Part shown: positions 22,618 to 32,905 of the stretch, piece after piece
How positions within the stretch are numbered: the first letter of the stretch is position 1
How the letters are laid out: each line of letters starts with the position of its first letter
Assembly: GCF_052857255.1 (NCBI RefSeq)
Contig: NC_135506.1
Location: 73,669,056 to 73,733,055 of the forward strand
Reading direction: 5' to 3'
DNA length: 64,000 bases
Source: Amblyomma americanum
Taxonomy: Eukaryota > Arthropoda > Arachnida > Ixodida > Ixodidae
Notes under the pieces: generated by a model
The model's input: only the letters and a program-made list of their open reading frames with translations
Databases searched by the model: none
Told to the model about the DNA's origin: nothing
Made by a program: the position numbers and the translations under genes

Positions 22618-23079
22618 GACTCCAGGTTCTTGAAAAAGAGTTCTTTGTTATAGGCTGACAGCCACGAGGGCACAGCGTTTTCACTAGGTGTACCTGTGGC
22701 TTCTGAGACTCTGGAAATGTACCTGATGTAACGACATGTCGTCGGTGGAATACGAACCCATCCTGTTCAACTTTGTGAAATTCAGAGGTCGTGATTTCGG
22801 GTGTCCAACCGGCGGCATGTGGTTTTTTTTTTTCTGCAAGTGTTCTGCTCTTTCTGATTGAGTTCGGGATTCAATAGCGGTGCGTCATCGAGAAGATCAA
22901 CGGGGCCGTCATCACCATTTAACTGTCCTTAATGGCCCCCGAAGGTACGATTTTCACAAGTTCATTGAATTGTTTGTACCTGAAAAGTTTCCATTGTTTA
23001 TGTTATCGCGGCTCTCCGGACACTCCTTCGGCAATCATATACATATTTATGACTAAAAAATTAGGAGTTCAAAAAGGCT
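22618..23079. other. Unannotated retroelement-like sequence
   Basis: The minus strand has broken frames with RYI-RVSEATGTPSENAV and SAYNKELFFKNLE peptides. Copy B keeps a 98-codon version at 49572-49868. The family is not recognised. By position between PLE RT and the (TTA)n tail it may be the 3' part of the same element. Confidence 0.35.
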
Positions 23080-23215
23080 TAGCTTGGTTATGCCTGGAAG
23101 ATTGCGAAAGCAATACCCTTGGCTGCGCCTTGGTTCGGCTGATGGTGTGGACATGGTTGCCCTTTGTTAAACTTAAGGCTATACATTGTTTTGCTTGGTT
23201 TCTGCAATTGATATC
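23080..23215 (-). repeat. 130-bp repeat with palindrome ATTGCGAAAGCAAT
   Basis: The same sequence is at 50103-50232 and 56167-56290. In the last copy it is one end of a larger element with a basic-protein gene, so this looks like a terminal fragment of that element. It abuts the 3' end of the PLE frame. Confidence 0.65.
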
Positions 23216-23225
23216 CTTGGTACAC

Positions 23226-24590
23226 TTATGACTTATCTGTGTTATGACTTATAACTGACACCTCCGACATAAGGTAAAGTGACGTATTTTGGTAGTGGCG
23301 TTGGTTTTTGTGCGTTGATTTCTTGACGAATGTTGCGTTTTTGACGTCGCATGGTTTTTGAATTAAGTCTTTTGCGTAGCCGTTCTTGATGAGTTTTTTG
23401 AACATCGTGCGTTGTTCTGTTTTTCTGTCAAGTTCTGTGCTGCAGTGTGTCTCAGCTCTTCTGAACAGCGTCTTCACCACTGATGCTTTATGGACTGTCG
23501 GGTGGTTCGAAGAGAAGTGGAGATACAGGCCTGAGTGGGTTGGTTTGCGGTATACGGAGAATTGAATGGTATTGTCGTTTCGGGACACGAGGACGTCCAA
23601 AAAAGGCATAAAGTTTTCTTGTTCCACCTCAAGCGTCAACTGAATGTCATGTTCTATGGGGTTTAAATGATGAAGGAAATTTTGAGTCTCAGATTTTTTG
23701 ATGACGGCGAAGCAGTCGTCGACGTATCTGAGGAAAATCTTTGGTTTCGGGTGGAATGAGTAGAGGGCTCGTTGTTCGACGTGTTCAATTGTTAAATTGG
23801 CCATGGCGATAGAGATGGATGCTCCCATTGGTGTTCCTTTCACAACTCGGTAAAATTCCCCGTTTGACGAGAAGTATGTGTTTGATAGGCACAACTCCAG
23901 GAGGCGGCGCACATCATTTACACTCATCGGGGTTCATGCGCTGAGTGTGTCGTCGCGTTGTAGGGCGTCACGGGTAGCGGCCATCGCAAGCTTCACGGGG
24001 ATGTTTGTGAAAAGGGACACCACGTCGAAGGAGACAAGGCATTCGTCGGCCTCAATGGTGGCTTGGGACCCCAGTTCGATGAAGTGACTGGAATGACGGA
24101 TATGGGTTGGTGTTTTCCTGCGATTGGAGATATTTGTTTGTGAAGGTATTTTGACAACGAGCGAAGAGGGGAACACCGGAAGTCGACAATCGGGCGCAAA
24201 GGGCTCCCCTGTTTTAGGACTTTGGGCAGGCCGTAGAATGCTGGAGCCGATCCGTTGGTGCTCAGTAACTGAAGGTAGAGGTTTCGGAAGGTGGGGTGTT
24301 ATTCGAATACTTCTTTCAAAGTTTTGTTTAGCCTTGCTTGGGTAGTTGTTGTGGGGTCCTTCTTCAATTTCGCATATTCTTGACTGCAGAGTAAGGTGGA
24401 TATTTTCTATTCGTAGTCCCGTCTGTCCAGAACGACTGTTGTGTTGCCCTTGTCCGCTGGGAGGATCACTATGTTAGTGTCTGTTTTGAGGTCTTGCAGG
24501 ACTTGCTTTTCGTCCGGATTTAGGTTTGATTCTTTTCGGCGTGCTTGCACTGATTTGAGTACGCCTATTGTTCTCTAGCATTTTTCGCAG
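23226..24590 (-). pseudogene. Penelope-like element reverse transcriptase fragment (copy A)
   Basis: Minus strand. It starts in decayed N-terminal sequence with the PLE signature ILPADKGNTTVVLDR, then YGLPKVLKQGSPLRPIVDF, LVSFDVVSLFTNIPV (domain A), KGTPMGASIS (domain B), FLRYVDDCF (catalytic box, 23715-23726), PFLDVLVSR and YRKPTHSG. Stops occur upstream, a frameshift near 24160, and one in-frame TGA at 23934-23936 separates domain A from the 233-codon remainder. No GIY-YIG endonuclease follows; the frame ends at 23226 next to an unrelated repeat. The same TGA is present in copy B. Confidence 0.88.
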
Positions 24591-24954
24591 TCAAAGAGGA
24601 ATCACTGCTTCCACTGCTTCCAATTACTTACAAACACAAGACTACATGTTTCTTCTCGAAATGAGCATAAATTGAAGCTTCTTCCATACCATTGCCGCAC
24701 TTATTTGTTTAAACAATCATTTTTTCCGCCCACCATAAACTTTCTCACCAAATACGTTCACATAACCTCCAAAACACTACAGCGCGAGGGCTCAACTGCT
24801 CTTCCTCAGAGCCTAATAAAGGTATACGTTTAAAATTGCTAAATGAGTAGCCTCCCTACCCTTTTAGACTCGTGCCGATGCATGTCACATTTTTTGTTTA
24901 AGAAAACACATAGACATGAGCATAAACATACGCATAAACCACTCATGGTGCATC
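24591..24954. other. Unannotated
   Basis: AT-rich, with no gene seen. Nearly identical to 51619-51982. Confidence 0.6.
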
Positions 24955-25990
24955 TAACCTAACGGTCAGGTGAGGTGAAATGAGTCGCAGAGTATCTTCT
25001 TCTTGCATCCCTGATTTCTGCGTTGTTACCCTGGCAATCATTCTGACGACTTGCTCGCTAACGAACCGGAGTTTCCGGAGGTTGAGGAAGTGGTTGCAGT
25101 TGTTATATATATTCAGACCCAGTATCATGAGGGTCTGAGCTTCCTAGATGGGCGAGTTGTGAACGCGAATGTTGAAGTTGTCCTGATTCTTGCATTGATG
25201 GAAGACTATGAGTTCAGATTTCTCGAGAGAGCACGTTAGTCCACACGCCCCTGCATAATTCTGAACTGTTCTTGGCATTGTTTGTAGTTGTTCTGTAATC
25301 ATTCTCATACTTCCCGTGGTTGTCCAGACGGTTATATCATTAGTGTACAGGGCGTGGTGTAGGCCCTGTACCTGACATAGATGCGGTGGGAGATTTAGAA
25401 GTGCAGTGTTGAGGAGAAGTGGGTAGAGTGCTGCCCCTTGTGGAGTGCCTCTCAAGCCCATCTTCACTTGGATTGTTTGTTTGGTGCCGGTGCTGATGGT
25501 TCTGTACATAAAGAAATCGCAGATGCATGAGTAATCTAGCTGGCCGCAGTTCGTGCTGTGGAGGTTGTTGAGGATCCTGGAGTGCTTGACGCCGTCAAAC
25601 GCTCCCGAGAGGTCGAGAGTTACAAGCGCTCAGTTACTGTCCCTGCGCGCGAGATCAATGATTTCGCGTTTGAGTTACAGAAGCACATCATGGGTGGACT
25701 AGTGTGCACTTATTACAAACATCGTGTTTGTAGCTCCAGATGTGCCTGTAGCTCGTTGTCCTCGGGATAGTTGGAGGGAAGCGCGTAGACCGCCTTTTCG
25801 ACGAGTTTGCCTGCGACCGATGTGAGGGATATGATGCGCAGGTTTTCGATATTAATTTTCTTGCCGGGTTGGAGGATAAAGTGTACATTGGCTGTTTTCC
25901 ATGCTTGTGGAGTGGTTCCAGTGCACCAGCATTCTTTTATGTAATCTCCTTGGTTAAAGTCGAAATGAAACACGCCGAACAAGCTGCGGA
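24955..25990 (-). pseudogene. I-clade LINE RT fragment with altered active site (copy A)
   Basis: Minus strand. The order is KINIENLRIISLTSVAGKL (RT lead-in), VTLDLSGAFDGVKH (domain A, intact), GLRGTPQGAALYPLL (domain B), then LYTNDITVW at 25336-25347 in place of YADD, and GLTCSLEKSELIVF. The first catalytic Asp is Asn. It is truncated at both ends: SINE sequence begins at 26002 and nothing LINE-like is seen left of 24955. Copy B carries the same active-site change, so it was dead before the duplication. Confidence 0.85.
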
Positions 25991-26001
25991 AGACAGTAGT
26001 A

Positions 26002-26172
26002 ATCGGTTTCTCGGGTTTTGGGGAAAGGGAAGGGCGTAGTATTTGTCTCAAATCTCGGCGGACACCTGAACTGCGAAGTTAGGAAAGTGATAAAGGCGGA
26101 ATTGAGAGAACTAAGAGGTGCCGTAGTGCAGGGGTGGAATAATTTCGGCCACCAAGGGATCTTTAATGTACT
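26002..26172 (-). mobile_element. Ruka-type SINE, tail half
   Basis: On the minus strand it contains the 'aaagatcccttggtggccga' equivalent, 'ccgagatttgagacaaatac' and 'cctttccccaaaacc'. No tRNA head is present. Confidence 0.7.
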
Positions 26173-26189
26173 AAACATACCCCTTTCTT

Positions 26190-26360
26190 TGCGAAAGCCT
26201 TTACTGGCTCATACTCGCGGTTTCCGTCGGTCCGTCCATCCGTTCATGACACTAACTCGACAAGAAAAAAAGATTTGTGCACGATGGGATTCGAACAATC
26301 ATCCTTCTGTTCCTCAGCTGATCTTGCTAACGAGTACGCTACTTCCTGCCAACGCATATG
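26190..26360 (-). mobile_element. Third SINE-like repeat: tRNA-like head, TGCGAAAGCCTTTA end
   Basis: On the minus strand a box-B-like TGTTCGAATCCC (26285-26296) lies about 50 bp after a weak box-A-like region. It is followed by A-rich sequence, (ACGG)n and a terminus TAAAGGCTTTCGCAAAG. The same terminus bounds 15968-15980. The duplicate is at 53218-53388. Confidence 0.5.
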
Positions 26361-26883
26361 TAGTTCTTGTCAAGGACGCTGGAGAGTGTATTGAGAAAGG
26401 CGTCGAATCATATGGATGGCTCCCAAATGCCCTCCAGTGTCTCAAGTATATACAATTCATAATAAATTGTGTACTTAAAATCTTAACCACACATTAGTAC
26501 AGAAGCAGAAGCACCGCGCTAAAGAGTTTGCTCGCTCAAATTTAGGTCAACAAAGTGTCCCCTGAATTTTTAAACGCGGTTGCATGTGAGCACTGTTGCA
26601 ACAACACGTGCTCGAACTCCCTCACATGGAACGATATGCTAGGCGCTTACGCAACATTTGCCACCGCAGTTATGGTAGAGTAGCCAACGGCGAAATTTTA
26701 CGCAGGCTGCATTGCGAGAGGGCCTTAGATGTCGCTTTGGGGGAACGTCGGGCTCTGAAGAGAGCAGGTATGCGGGAGGCAGCATCCAAGATTCATCTGA
26801 GGCGTAGAAAACAGCGAACGCTCCCGGACAATTTACCGAAAACGCACTGCCCAAGAGGACCAAAGCCGAGCCAAGTCGTCTAC
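26361..26883. other. Unannotated
   Basis: No gene is recognised. A basic 96-codon frame at 26596-26886 is shorter and altered in copy B, so I do not call it. Confidence 0.55.
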
Positions 26884-26990
26884 TGAGTCGGAGTACCGGT
26901 ACCAAGGTTCGAACCCTACTGTCGCGGACGCGTATCGATGGAAGCAAAATGCATAAGACGCCCGTGTGCTGTTTGATGTGAATAACAACA
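26884..26990 (+). mobile_element. Ruka-type SINE, head fragment
   Basis: Box B AGGTTCGAACCC at about 26905-26916, then 'aagacgcccgtgtgctgt'. It is cut off at the next SINE. Confidence 0.65.
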
Positions 26991-27000
26991 ATATTATTTG

Positions 27001-27297
27001 ATTTTTGTGGAAAGGAAATGGCGCAGTATGTCTCATATATATGTGGACACTTGAACCGCGCCGTAAGGGAAGAGATAAAGGAGGGAGTGAAAGAAGGAAA
27101 GAAGGAAGAGGCGCCGTAGTGGAGGGATCCAGAATAATTTAGACCACCTGGGGATCTTTAACATGCGCTGGCATCGCACAGCACAAGGGCACCGTAGCGT
27201 TTCGCGTCCATCGAAACGCGGCCGCCGCGGTCAGGTTCGAACCCGGCTACTCCAGGTAAGTAGCCGAACGCACTATTCAGTGAGCCACCGGGGCGGG
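27001..27297 (-). mobile_element. Ruka-type SINE, essentially full length
   Basis: On the minus strand the tRNA-like head (box A TGGCTCACTGAATAG-type at ~27275-27290, box B GGTTCGAACCTG at ~27233-27244) is followed by a body with 'ttaaagatccccaggtggtc' and ends with the tail at 27001. It lies head-to-tail against two plus-strand fragments. Confidence 0.8.
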
Positions 27298-27311
27298 TTA
27301 GGGATGTGAGT

Positions 27312-27494
27312 GCACAGTAAAGATCCCCAGGCGGCCGAAGTTATTCCGAAGCCCTCCACTATGACACATCTTTCTTGCTGTCAGCTGTGAATCCCTCCTT
27401 TACCCCTTCCCTTGCGGTCGGTTCAGGTGTCCACCGAGATATGTGGGACAGCTACTGTGTGGTATCCTTTCCTCAAAAACCAATTTCATTTTTT
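27312..27494 (+). mobile_element. Ruka-type SINE, body and tail
   Basis: It begins 'cacagtaaagatccccaggc' and ends 'cctcaaaaaccaatttcatt'. The head is missing. Confidence 0.72.
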
Positions 27495-27631
27495 TCTGGG
27501 CCAATACATTTCACACAAAATAAATCTGCAACCTTGCCCGAACAGCAACACAACTGTCACACTTTCTAGCATAGAGGCAGCCACGAATGAGTTAGACAAC
27601 AGTAAGTGATAGAAATGCAAAATTTCAAGGC

Positions 27632-27800
27632 GAAACGGTAAAGATCCCCAAGTGGTCGAAATTATTCAGGAGCCCTCCACTACGGCACCTCTCTCCCTTT
27701 TTTCTTTCACTCCCTCCTTTATCGCTTCCTTCTGGCGCGGTTCAGATGTCCAACGATATATGAGACAGATACTGCGCCATTTCCTTTCCCCCAAATACCA
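27632..27800 (+). mobile_element. Ruka-type SINE, body and tail
   Basis: It begins 'ggtaaagatccccaagtggt' and ends 'ctttcccccaaataccaaat'. The head is missing. Confidence 0.75.
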
Positions 27801-28627
27801 AATATTAAATGTTAGCGCTCGTCATCACCGATGTCACGGGTGTAATAAAAATTCACGCAATTTGCTGTGAAACACTGAAAACAAAGCACTGTATATCTCT
27901 AGCACGCACGACACAGAAAATTGAGCTTTGAATAATCTTTGCATCCAGTAAGCAGGCCGCATGGTTTATGTATCAGTTGTATAAAGCGCACGTATGCTGC
28001 CGTTCAAACTCAACATCTGTGAGATAAACAGAAGCTTTGTCCTCACACTTCAAGAAATGAAAATAGTTTTGAAGGGAAGCGCTTCACTAAGCCAGCTTTT
28101 CGAGCCGTCAGCGGGGCCGCAAGTTCAGGCTTCAATATAGCTAGAGGTCAGCGGTGCCGCAAGATTCACCTTGAATGCAGGCTGTAGCTAGACGTAAAAC
28201 CGTGAGCCTAACTGGTGGTAGTCAGGTTCGACACACGACGTCAACCACAGAAGCAACATCAGCTTCTGTTACACCAACTACATCGACTTTGACCTTTGGA
28301 ATTTGGCCTTTACATTTGACCTTCACTTTTGACTCTGACCGTGAACTTCGGTGAAGCGGGAAAGCATCAGCCGGCATCGCATGCTCAGGTCACGAAAGTG
28401 GGTTCTGCATAAAACGCAAGTTCACGTTGATGCGTTCGTTATAATTATTATTATATAAAACGCCAGTTCACTTTGATGCGTTCGGCGGAATGAACGCTAG
28501 GTGTGATCGATGCGACGCCTGCAGTGGAGGTGGTGGTCATTGCTATGAAGTGGGGGAGGGGGACGCTGGCCTCGTAGTATGTTGGCCCTTTGGGCATCAC
28601 TCTACATCGGAACCAGTTGCGAGCGGC
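27801..28627. other. Unannotated
   Basis: No gene is recognised. A short run of TTTGACCTT-like repeats lies at about 28289-28340. Equivalent to 54831-55655. Confidence 0.55.
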
Positions 28628-28910
28628 CGGAAATTACGCCTGTCTCATATATATCAGTGGACACCCCAGTCGCGCCGTAAGAGAAGGAAAGTGAAATAAA
28701 GTTGGTTTTAAGGAAAGGAAATGACACCTGTCACATATCTCAGTGGTACTCGAACCATGCCGCCAGGGAAGGAAAGTAAAATGAAAGTTGGTTTTAAGGA
28801 AAGGAAATTACGCCTGTTTCACGTATGTTGGGCCGAATCGCGCAATAAGCGTAAGAAAAATGGCAGTTGGTTTTAAAAAGAGGAAATGACGCCTGTGTCA
28901 CATAGCGCCA
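28628..28910 (+). repeat. Tandem array of SINE-tail units (3.5 copies, 79-86 bp)
   Basis: Units start at about 28628, 28704, 28790 and 28869. Most open with GGTTTTAAGGAAAGGAAAT, then a 'cgcctgt-tcacatat' part, and end AAAGTT or CAGTT. Each unit is a reversed Ruka tail. Copy B keeps the array at 55656-55938. Confidence 0.78.
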
Positions 28911-28967
28911 TTTGCTTCCCCCGAAAGAATTTATTTTTCATTTTGGCTATTCTTCACCAGCTCTTTT

Positions 28968-29351
28968 GAGAAAAAGTGAAAATGCACTTTTAGGAAAGGT
29001 AATCACGCGTAACTGCCTCACATTTCTAGTTGCGCACCTGAATCCCGCCGTAAGGCCGGTATCGCCTCCATCAAAATTCTGCCGCCTTAGTTCGAATCCT
29101 ACCGCGGCGGCAGGTTTCAATGGAGGGGCAACACAAAGGCGCCCGCGTGCTGTGCGATGCCAGTGCACGTTAAAGATCCCCAGGCAGCCGAAATCTTTCC
29201 GGAGCCCTCCACAACGGACCTATTTGTTCCTCTCTTCTTTCACTCCCTCCTTTATTCCTTCCCTTACGGCGCGGTTTAGGTGTCCAACGATATATGAGAC
29301 AGATACTGCGCCATTTCCTTTCCACCAAAAACCAATTATTATTAATTATTA
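28968..29351 (+). mobile_element. Composite Ruka SINE with 15-bp flanking repeat
   Basis: TTCACCAGCTCTTTT occurs at 28953-28967 and again at 29352-29366. Between them a reversed SINE-tail piece (~28990-29060) is joined to a plus-strand SINE from its tRNA-like head (box B AGTTCGAATCCT ~29089-29100) to an AATTATTATT tail. The insertion lies just past the right edge of duplicate A. Confidence 0.75.
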
Positions 29352-29366
29352 TTCACCAGCTCTTTT

Positions 29367-29739
29367 ATTTGATTTCATAAGAGTGGTTAGTTGGGACCCT
29401 CAAGGGTATAAAAAGCTATGCACCAAAGTGAGGCTCGATAGTGTTGGATATTCCTTGACTGAGAGCGAATAATCAAGGTTGAAAGTAGAAGCCCTGAGAA
29501 TTACCAGGGCCCCTTCGATCGCCGTTACTGAAAGAATAAAGGCGCACCTGTATGGAAATGGCGACGGTAATCCAAAATAGGTTTCTCCCTTTTTCTGCTG
29601 CGGTCTTCGGTGCAAGGTTTTTTCCATCCTTATTAACAGCGTTAATGCTCTCCTTCTGCAGAAAATACGGCGCCGTCATCGCCGACGTTATGAAAAAATA
29701 TCCGGAGAAGCAACCTATTGGGCCCCCTCAAGTGTGACA
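29367..29739. other. Unannotated
   Basis: No gene or repeat is recognised. Confidence 0.5.
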
Positions 29740-30040
29740 TAGGCTGGCGCCGTCTTCAAAACCTGCCAACCGGATTGTGACCAAACTGACCACCGTGGCA
29801 GCTGGTATTTAAATTAATGATTGGTTGCGAGAGTTTGCTCGGAAATAGGAACATAGGTCGCACAAGCTCCACCAATGGGAGCGCGTGCTATCGGTGGGCA
29901 GTCGCTCATCGCTTAACCGCCGCACCACTGCGCAAGGTGTGCTATGAGGACTCCCAGGATCCTATAAATTAAGTCGAGAATGTCCAATTCTGCATACATG
30001 AGCATAAACGCGTTGAGACTATCGCTTCATACCATTAAGA
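29740..30040 (+). repeat. Diverged copy of repeat family R1
   Basis: It shares 'aaactgaccaccgtggcagctgg', 'ttgcgagagtttgctcgg' and 'cgcttaaccgccgcaccact' landmarks with 4140-4440, with many differences. Confidence 0.5.
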
Positions 30041-30793
30041 CGGAGCTTATGCGTTCCCTCCAATTTTTGCTGTTGTGACTATGGCGGGCTGTTCTTGCCT
30101 TTATAGGGTTGTTTTTCGGCGCTGTCTTTTCGCGCCGTTATTGTTTCGTTTTTTTTTGAAATTTTTTCCGCCTCAAGCACCCCCTTCCCTGCCCTTGGCG
30201 GATGGCATTGCAAAAAAACTGGCTTAATTCCGGTTTTTCCCCCGGTCTTTGTCTTTCGCCCGTTATCCTGCTTGTGGTTAGCTCGTTTCCGGTCTCGCTC
30301 CGCTGTGCAAAATTTTCGCCTTCCGCACCCTTCATTTTCCTAAAGGCGCATTTCTTAGGCGATATTTCCTCGTTCCAGGCCTTTGAGGGGACATGCTAAT
30401 CTTGAAAGATTTTGCCCCAAGCTTTTGTTGACTTAACAAGAAAACATCAAGAGTTGTCGTCACACCAAATCACCGTTAGTGTCCGAGGTATAATTTCCTG
30501 ATTAGTAGAGAGAGGTGACGTAATGCCGTGACGTCATCACAACCTGACTACCGCATAGTGCGCAAACTGCACAATGTGGCAGGTGCTAGTTATATGATGC
30601 ATAGTCGAGAGAGGTTACGTGACCTTGTAGCGTCATCACAACCTGCCCGCTGGGTTGCGAGCAACCTACTGCCTAGACGGAAACCTAGATAGAGAATCGA
30701 AATCAATAATCGCAAAATAAATGAGATATATGGAAAGGTTGGCACTTGCAACGGTAGCGGATACTGGGTTATGCAGCTAGCAGTCAGAATATT
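30041..30793. other. Unannotated, with a short R1-like tandem repeat
   Basis: About 30505-30580 and 30600-30660 are two related units ('agagaggt-acgt' through 'gtcatcacaacctg') resembling part of R1. Otherwise nothing is seen. Confidence 0.45.
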
Positions 30794-31036
30794 TGATTGA
30801 TTTATGGGGGTTTAATGCCCCAAATCGACTGAGACATTGAAGGACGCCGCAGTGAAGGGCCCCGGAAATTTCGACCACCTGGGGTTCTTTAACCTGCACT
30901 GACATCGTACAGTACGCGGGCCTCTAGAATTGAAAAAAAAAAGAATTTTCGCCTGCATCGAAATTCGACCGCCACGGCCAGGGTGAAACCCGCGTTTTTC
31001 GTGCAGCAGCTGAGTGCCAAAACACTGAGGCGACAC
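30794..31036 (-). mobile_element. Second SINE family (end GGGTTTAATGCCCC), full length
   Basis: On the minus strand a tRNA-like head (box B GGGTTTCACCC-type, ~30983-30993) is followed by 'gttaaagaaccccaggtggtc' and a terminus GGCATTAAACCCCCATAAA. It shares the body core with Ruka but has a different 3' end. A run of ten A at ~30933-30942 interrupts it. Confidence 0.7.
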
Positions 31037-31922
31037 GAGCGCTCGTGTCGTCTTATGTTTCTTCCTCTTGTCCTGTGTTTCGCGCTGCTTAAAGATGAAT
31101 ATATTCCAACTCGCCCAGTTTTACTGTTCTCGTCAGTCCGAATGTTCAATTAGAATTGTGGTTTAGGCTTTGTAGGGTTGTGTTTACTAATCGTGTGGAT
31201 TTTGTAGTTCATGGACCTAAAATTGCAAAGAAACGGGCGCATACACGCACAGAAGTTGCAACACAAGCTGCTGCGACAGATAGATTTGAAACATAACGAG
31301 ATCGCAGTCTACTTTTAAGGTGACTTAAGCGTCCCCAGAGTTCTAACCTGATGCTCCCGTCTGTAGAAAATCCGCCGTCGTCGTTGCGAGCAAAAATTAA
31401 TGTGGATTAGCTCAGCTAATCCGGCATACACCAAGCGAAAGATGTCGGCGTTCACTGGGTTCGTTGGCGTTGACAATGTTCAAGGCGGGGACGGCTTTGG
31501 GCAAAGGAAGGGCGCATGACTCCCTGGATAAGCCAACGCCTCATTCCTGCTCTGGCTCAAGTGGCGGGGGTGAGAGAGATGTGGCGTGAATCCATTAGCG
31601 CTGACAGCGTTGTGGCTGACATGCGGTGCTGCAGCAATAGCTAGGCCGCAGAGTTCATTTGGTGATCAATCTCTCGGGATCAACCAATAGCTGCATGCCG
31701 CCTCCTAAGGTGGGAGGGAGGGTGCGCTGCCTATCCAGTGTGCGGAACGCAATCAAAGCAGGCTTTTGCAGTTGGACACCAACGCCGCGCACATGAAAGC
31801 GAGATTGAGCTCTCCACTGACCCACGGAGCGGTTTGTGCGCCTTTTCTTTCGTGAAAATGAAGCCTTTAAAAAGAAGTCGACGTCAATGGACTCTATGAA
31901 CACCGTCCACTCACTTGTTTCG
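31037..31922. other. Unannotated
   Basis: No gene is recognised. A perfect 19-bp palindrome GGATTAGCTCAGCTAATCC lies at 31404-31422. Confidence 0.55.
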
Positions 31923-32030
31923 TTTGGTTTTTGAGGAAAGGAAATGGCACAGTAACTGTCTCACATATCTCGGTGGACACCCGAACCGCACCGTAAAGGA
32001 AGGGATAAAGGAGGGAGGGAAAGAAGAAGA
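31923..32030 (-). mobile_element. Ruka-type SINE tail (minus)
   Basis: 'ttggtttttgaggaaaggaa' through 'gggataaaggagggaggg' is the reversed tail half. It is paired tail-out with the next entry. Confidence 0.72.
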
Positions 32031-32045
32031 AACTGAAACTTGAAC

Positions 32046-32172
32046 CCCTTTCTTCCTTTCTCATTTGACTCTCTCCTTTATCCCTTCGATTACGGCGTGG
32101 TTCAGATGTCCGCCAATGTATGAGACAGATACTGCGCCATTTTTCTTCCCCGAAAACCAATCAATAATTATT
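32046..32172 (+). mobile_element. Ruka-type SINE tail (plus)
   Basis: 'ctctcctttatcccttcgat' through 'ccgaaaaccaatcaataatt'. With the preceding entry it forms an inverted pair about 15 bp apart. Confidence 0.72.
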
Positions 32173-32369
32173 ATTAAAAATTTAAATTTGAATTTTGAGG
32201 AAAGGCGCAGCGCTTCCCAACAGCCGAACACCTGTGGCTCGGTGCTACTAGTGGCGCATGCGCCGTAGTCACGAGGAAGCGAGAGAAAAAAAGAGTAATA
32301 TCTGCGGAGAGGCGCGCGTTGTGACGTCATGTGCCTCCTCGAAACACTGCTACGGCGAAATCGCAAATT

Positions 32370-32750
32370 GGCGGCCCGTAAAAAGCTTTCTCTTTAAAAG
32401 CAATGGCCCGGTTGCCACCCAGTCGGTGACATCAAAATGCGGCCATTGTGGCCGGTGCAATCTGCCCATCAGATTCGGAGCAAACTACCCACCGTTGCAA
32501 GCTGGCGGTTAAATCAATGACTGTTCACGAGAAAATGCTCGCAGAGCAATGGGAGACTCACAAGCCCCACCTGTGGCTGTGCTTGAAACAGCCATAAACG
32601 AGAGCAGTGGCGCAGGACTTAACCACTGCACCATAGCGCCAGGGCTCTTATAAGCTCTAGCCTCCATATAGTAATGTAAAGTGGGGAATCACCCTGTCGG
32701 CAAACTAATACGCAAGGGTCATAGTAATGCTATCGCGTCGTACCCGTAAC
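32370..32750 (+). repeat. Repeat family R1 (copy B)
   Basis: Close match to 4071-4448, with small differences such as CAATGACTGTTCACG. Confidence 0.6.
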
Positions 32751-32905
32751 CCACCGCGGTGGATCAGTGGGTAAGGCGCTCGGCTGCTGAGCCGGAGTAT
32801 CCGGGTTAGAACCCGACCGCGGTGGCCGCGTTTCGAGGGAGGCGAAACGGAAAGGCGCCCGTGTGCTGTGTGATGTCAGTGCACGTTAAACATCAACAAG
32901 CGGTG
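32751..32905 (+). mobile_element. Ruka-type SINE head (copy B)
   Basis: Box A is TGGATCAGTGGG (one change from copy A) and box B GGTTAGAACCC. It is truncated like the copy A partner. Confidence 0.72.

Larger units (their letters stand above)
4071..28948 (+). repeat. Segmental duplication, copy A
   Basis: This copy matches 32370-55978 in the same orientation. Anchors: 4071/32370, 5709/34014, 11856/34599, 16110/39627, 19808/43197, 21138/48389, 23226/50254, 28948/55978. The left boundary coincides with the 5' end of LINE 1, so the duplicated tract may continue beyond the window. Copy-A-only features are LINE 2, a SINE tail at 16111, a (TA)n expansion at 22315 and a 755-bp deletion at 13747/13748. 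Confidence 0.92.

Noticed and set aside
23226..23927. Telomerase reverse transcriptase
   Set aside because: Motifs (ILPADKGNTTVVLD, KGTPMGAS, YRKPTHSG) fit Penelope-like elements, not TERT.
26596..26886. 96-codon basic protein
   Set aside because: Frame is altered in the duplicate and ends in a SINE; no domain seen.
29552..30399. Short frames in the spacer (for example 29552-29737, 30202-30399)
   Set aside because: Length is expected by chance and there are no recognisable motifs.
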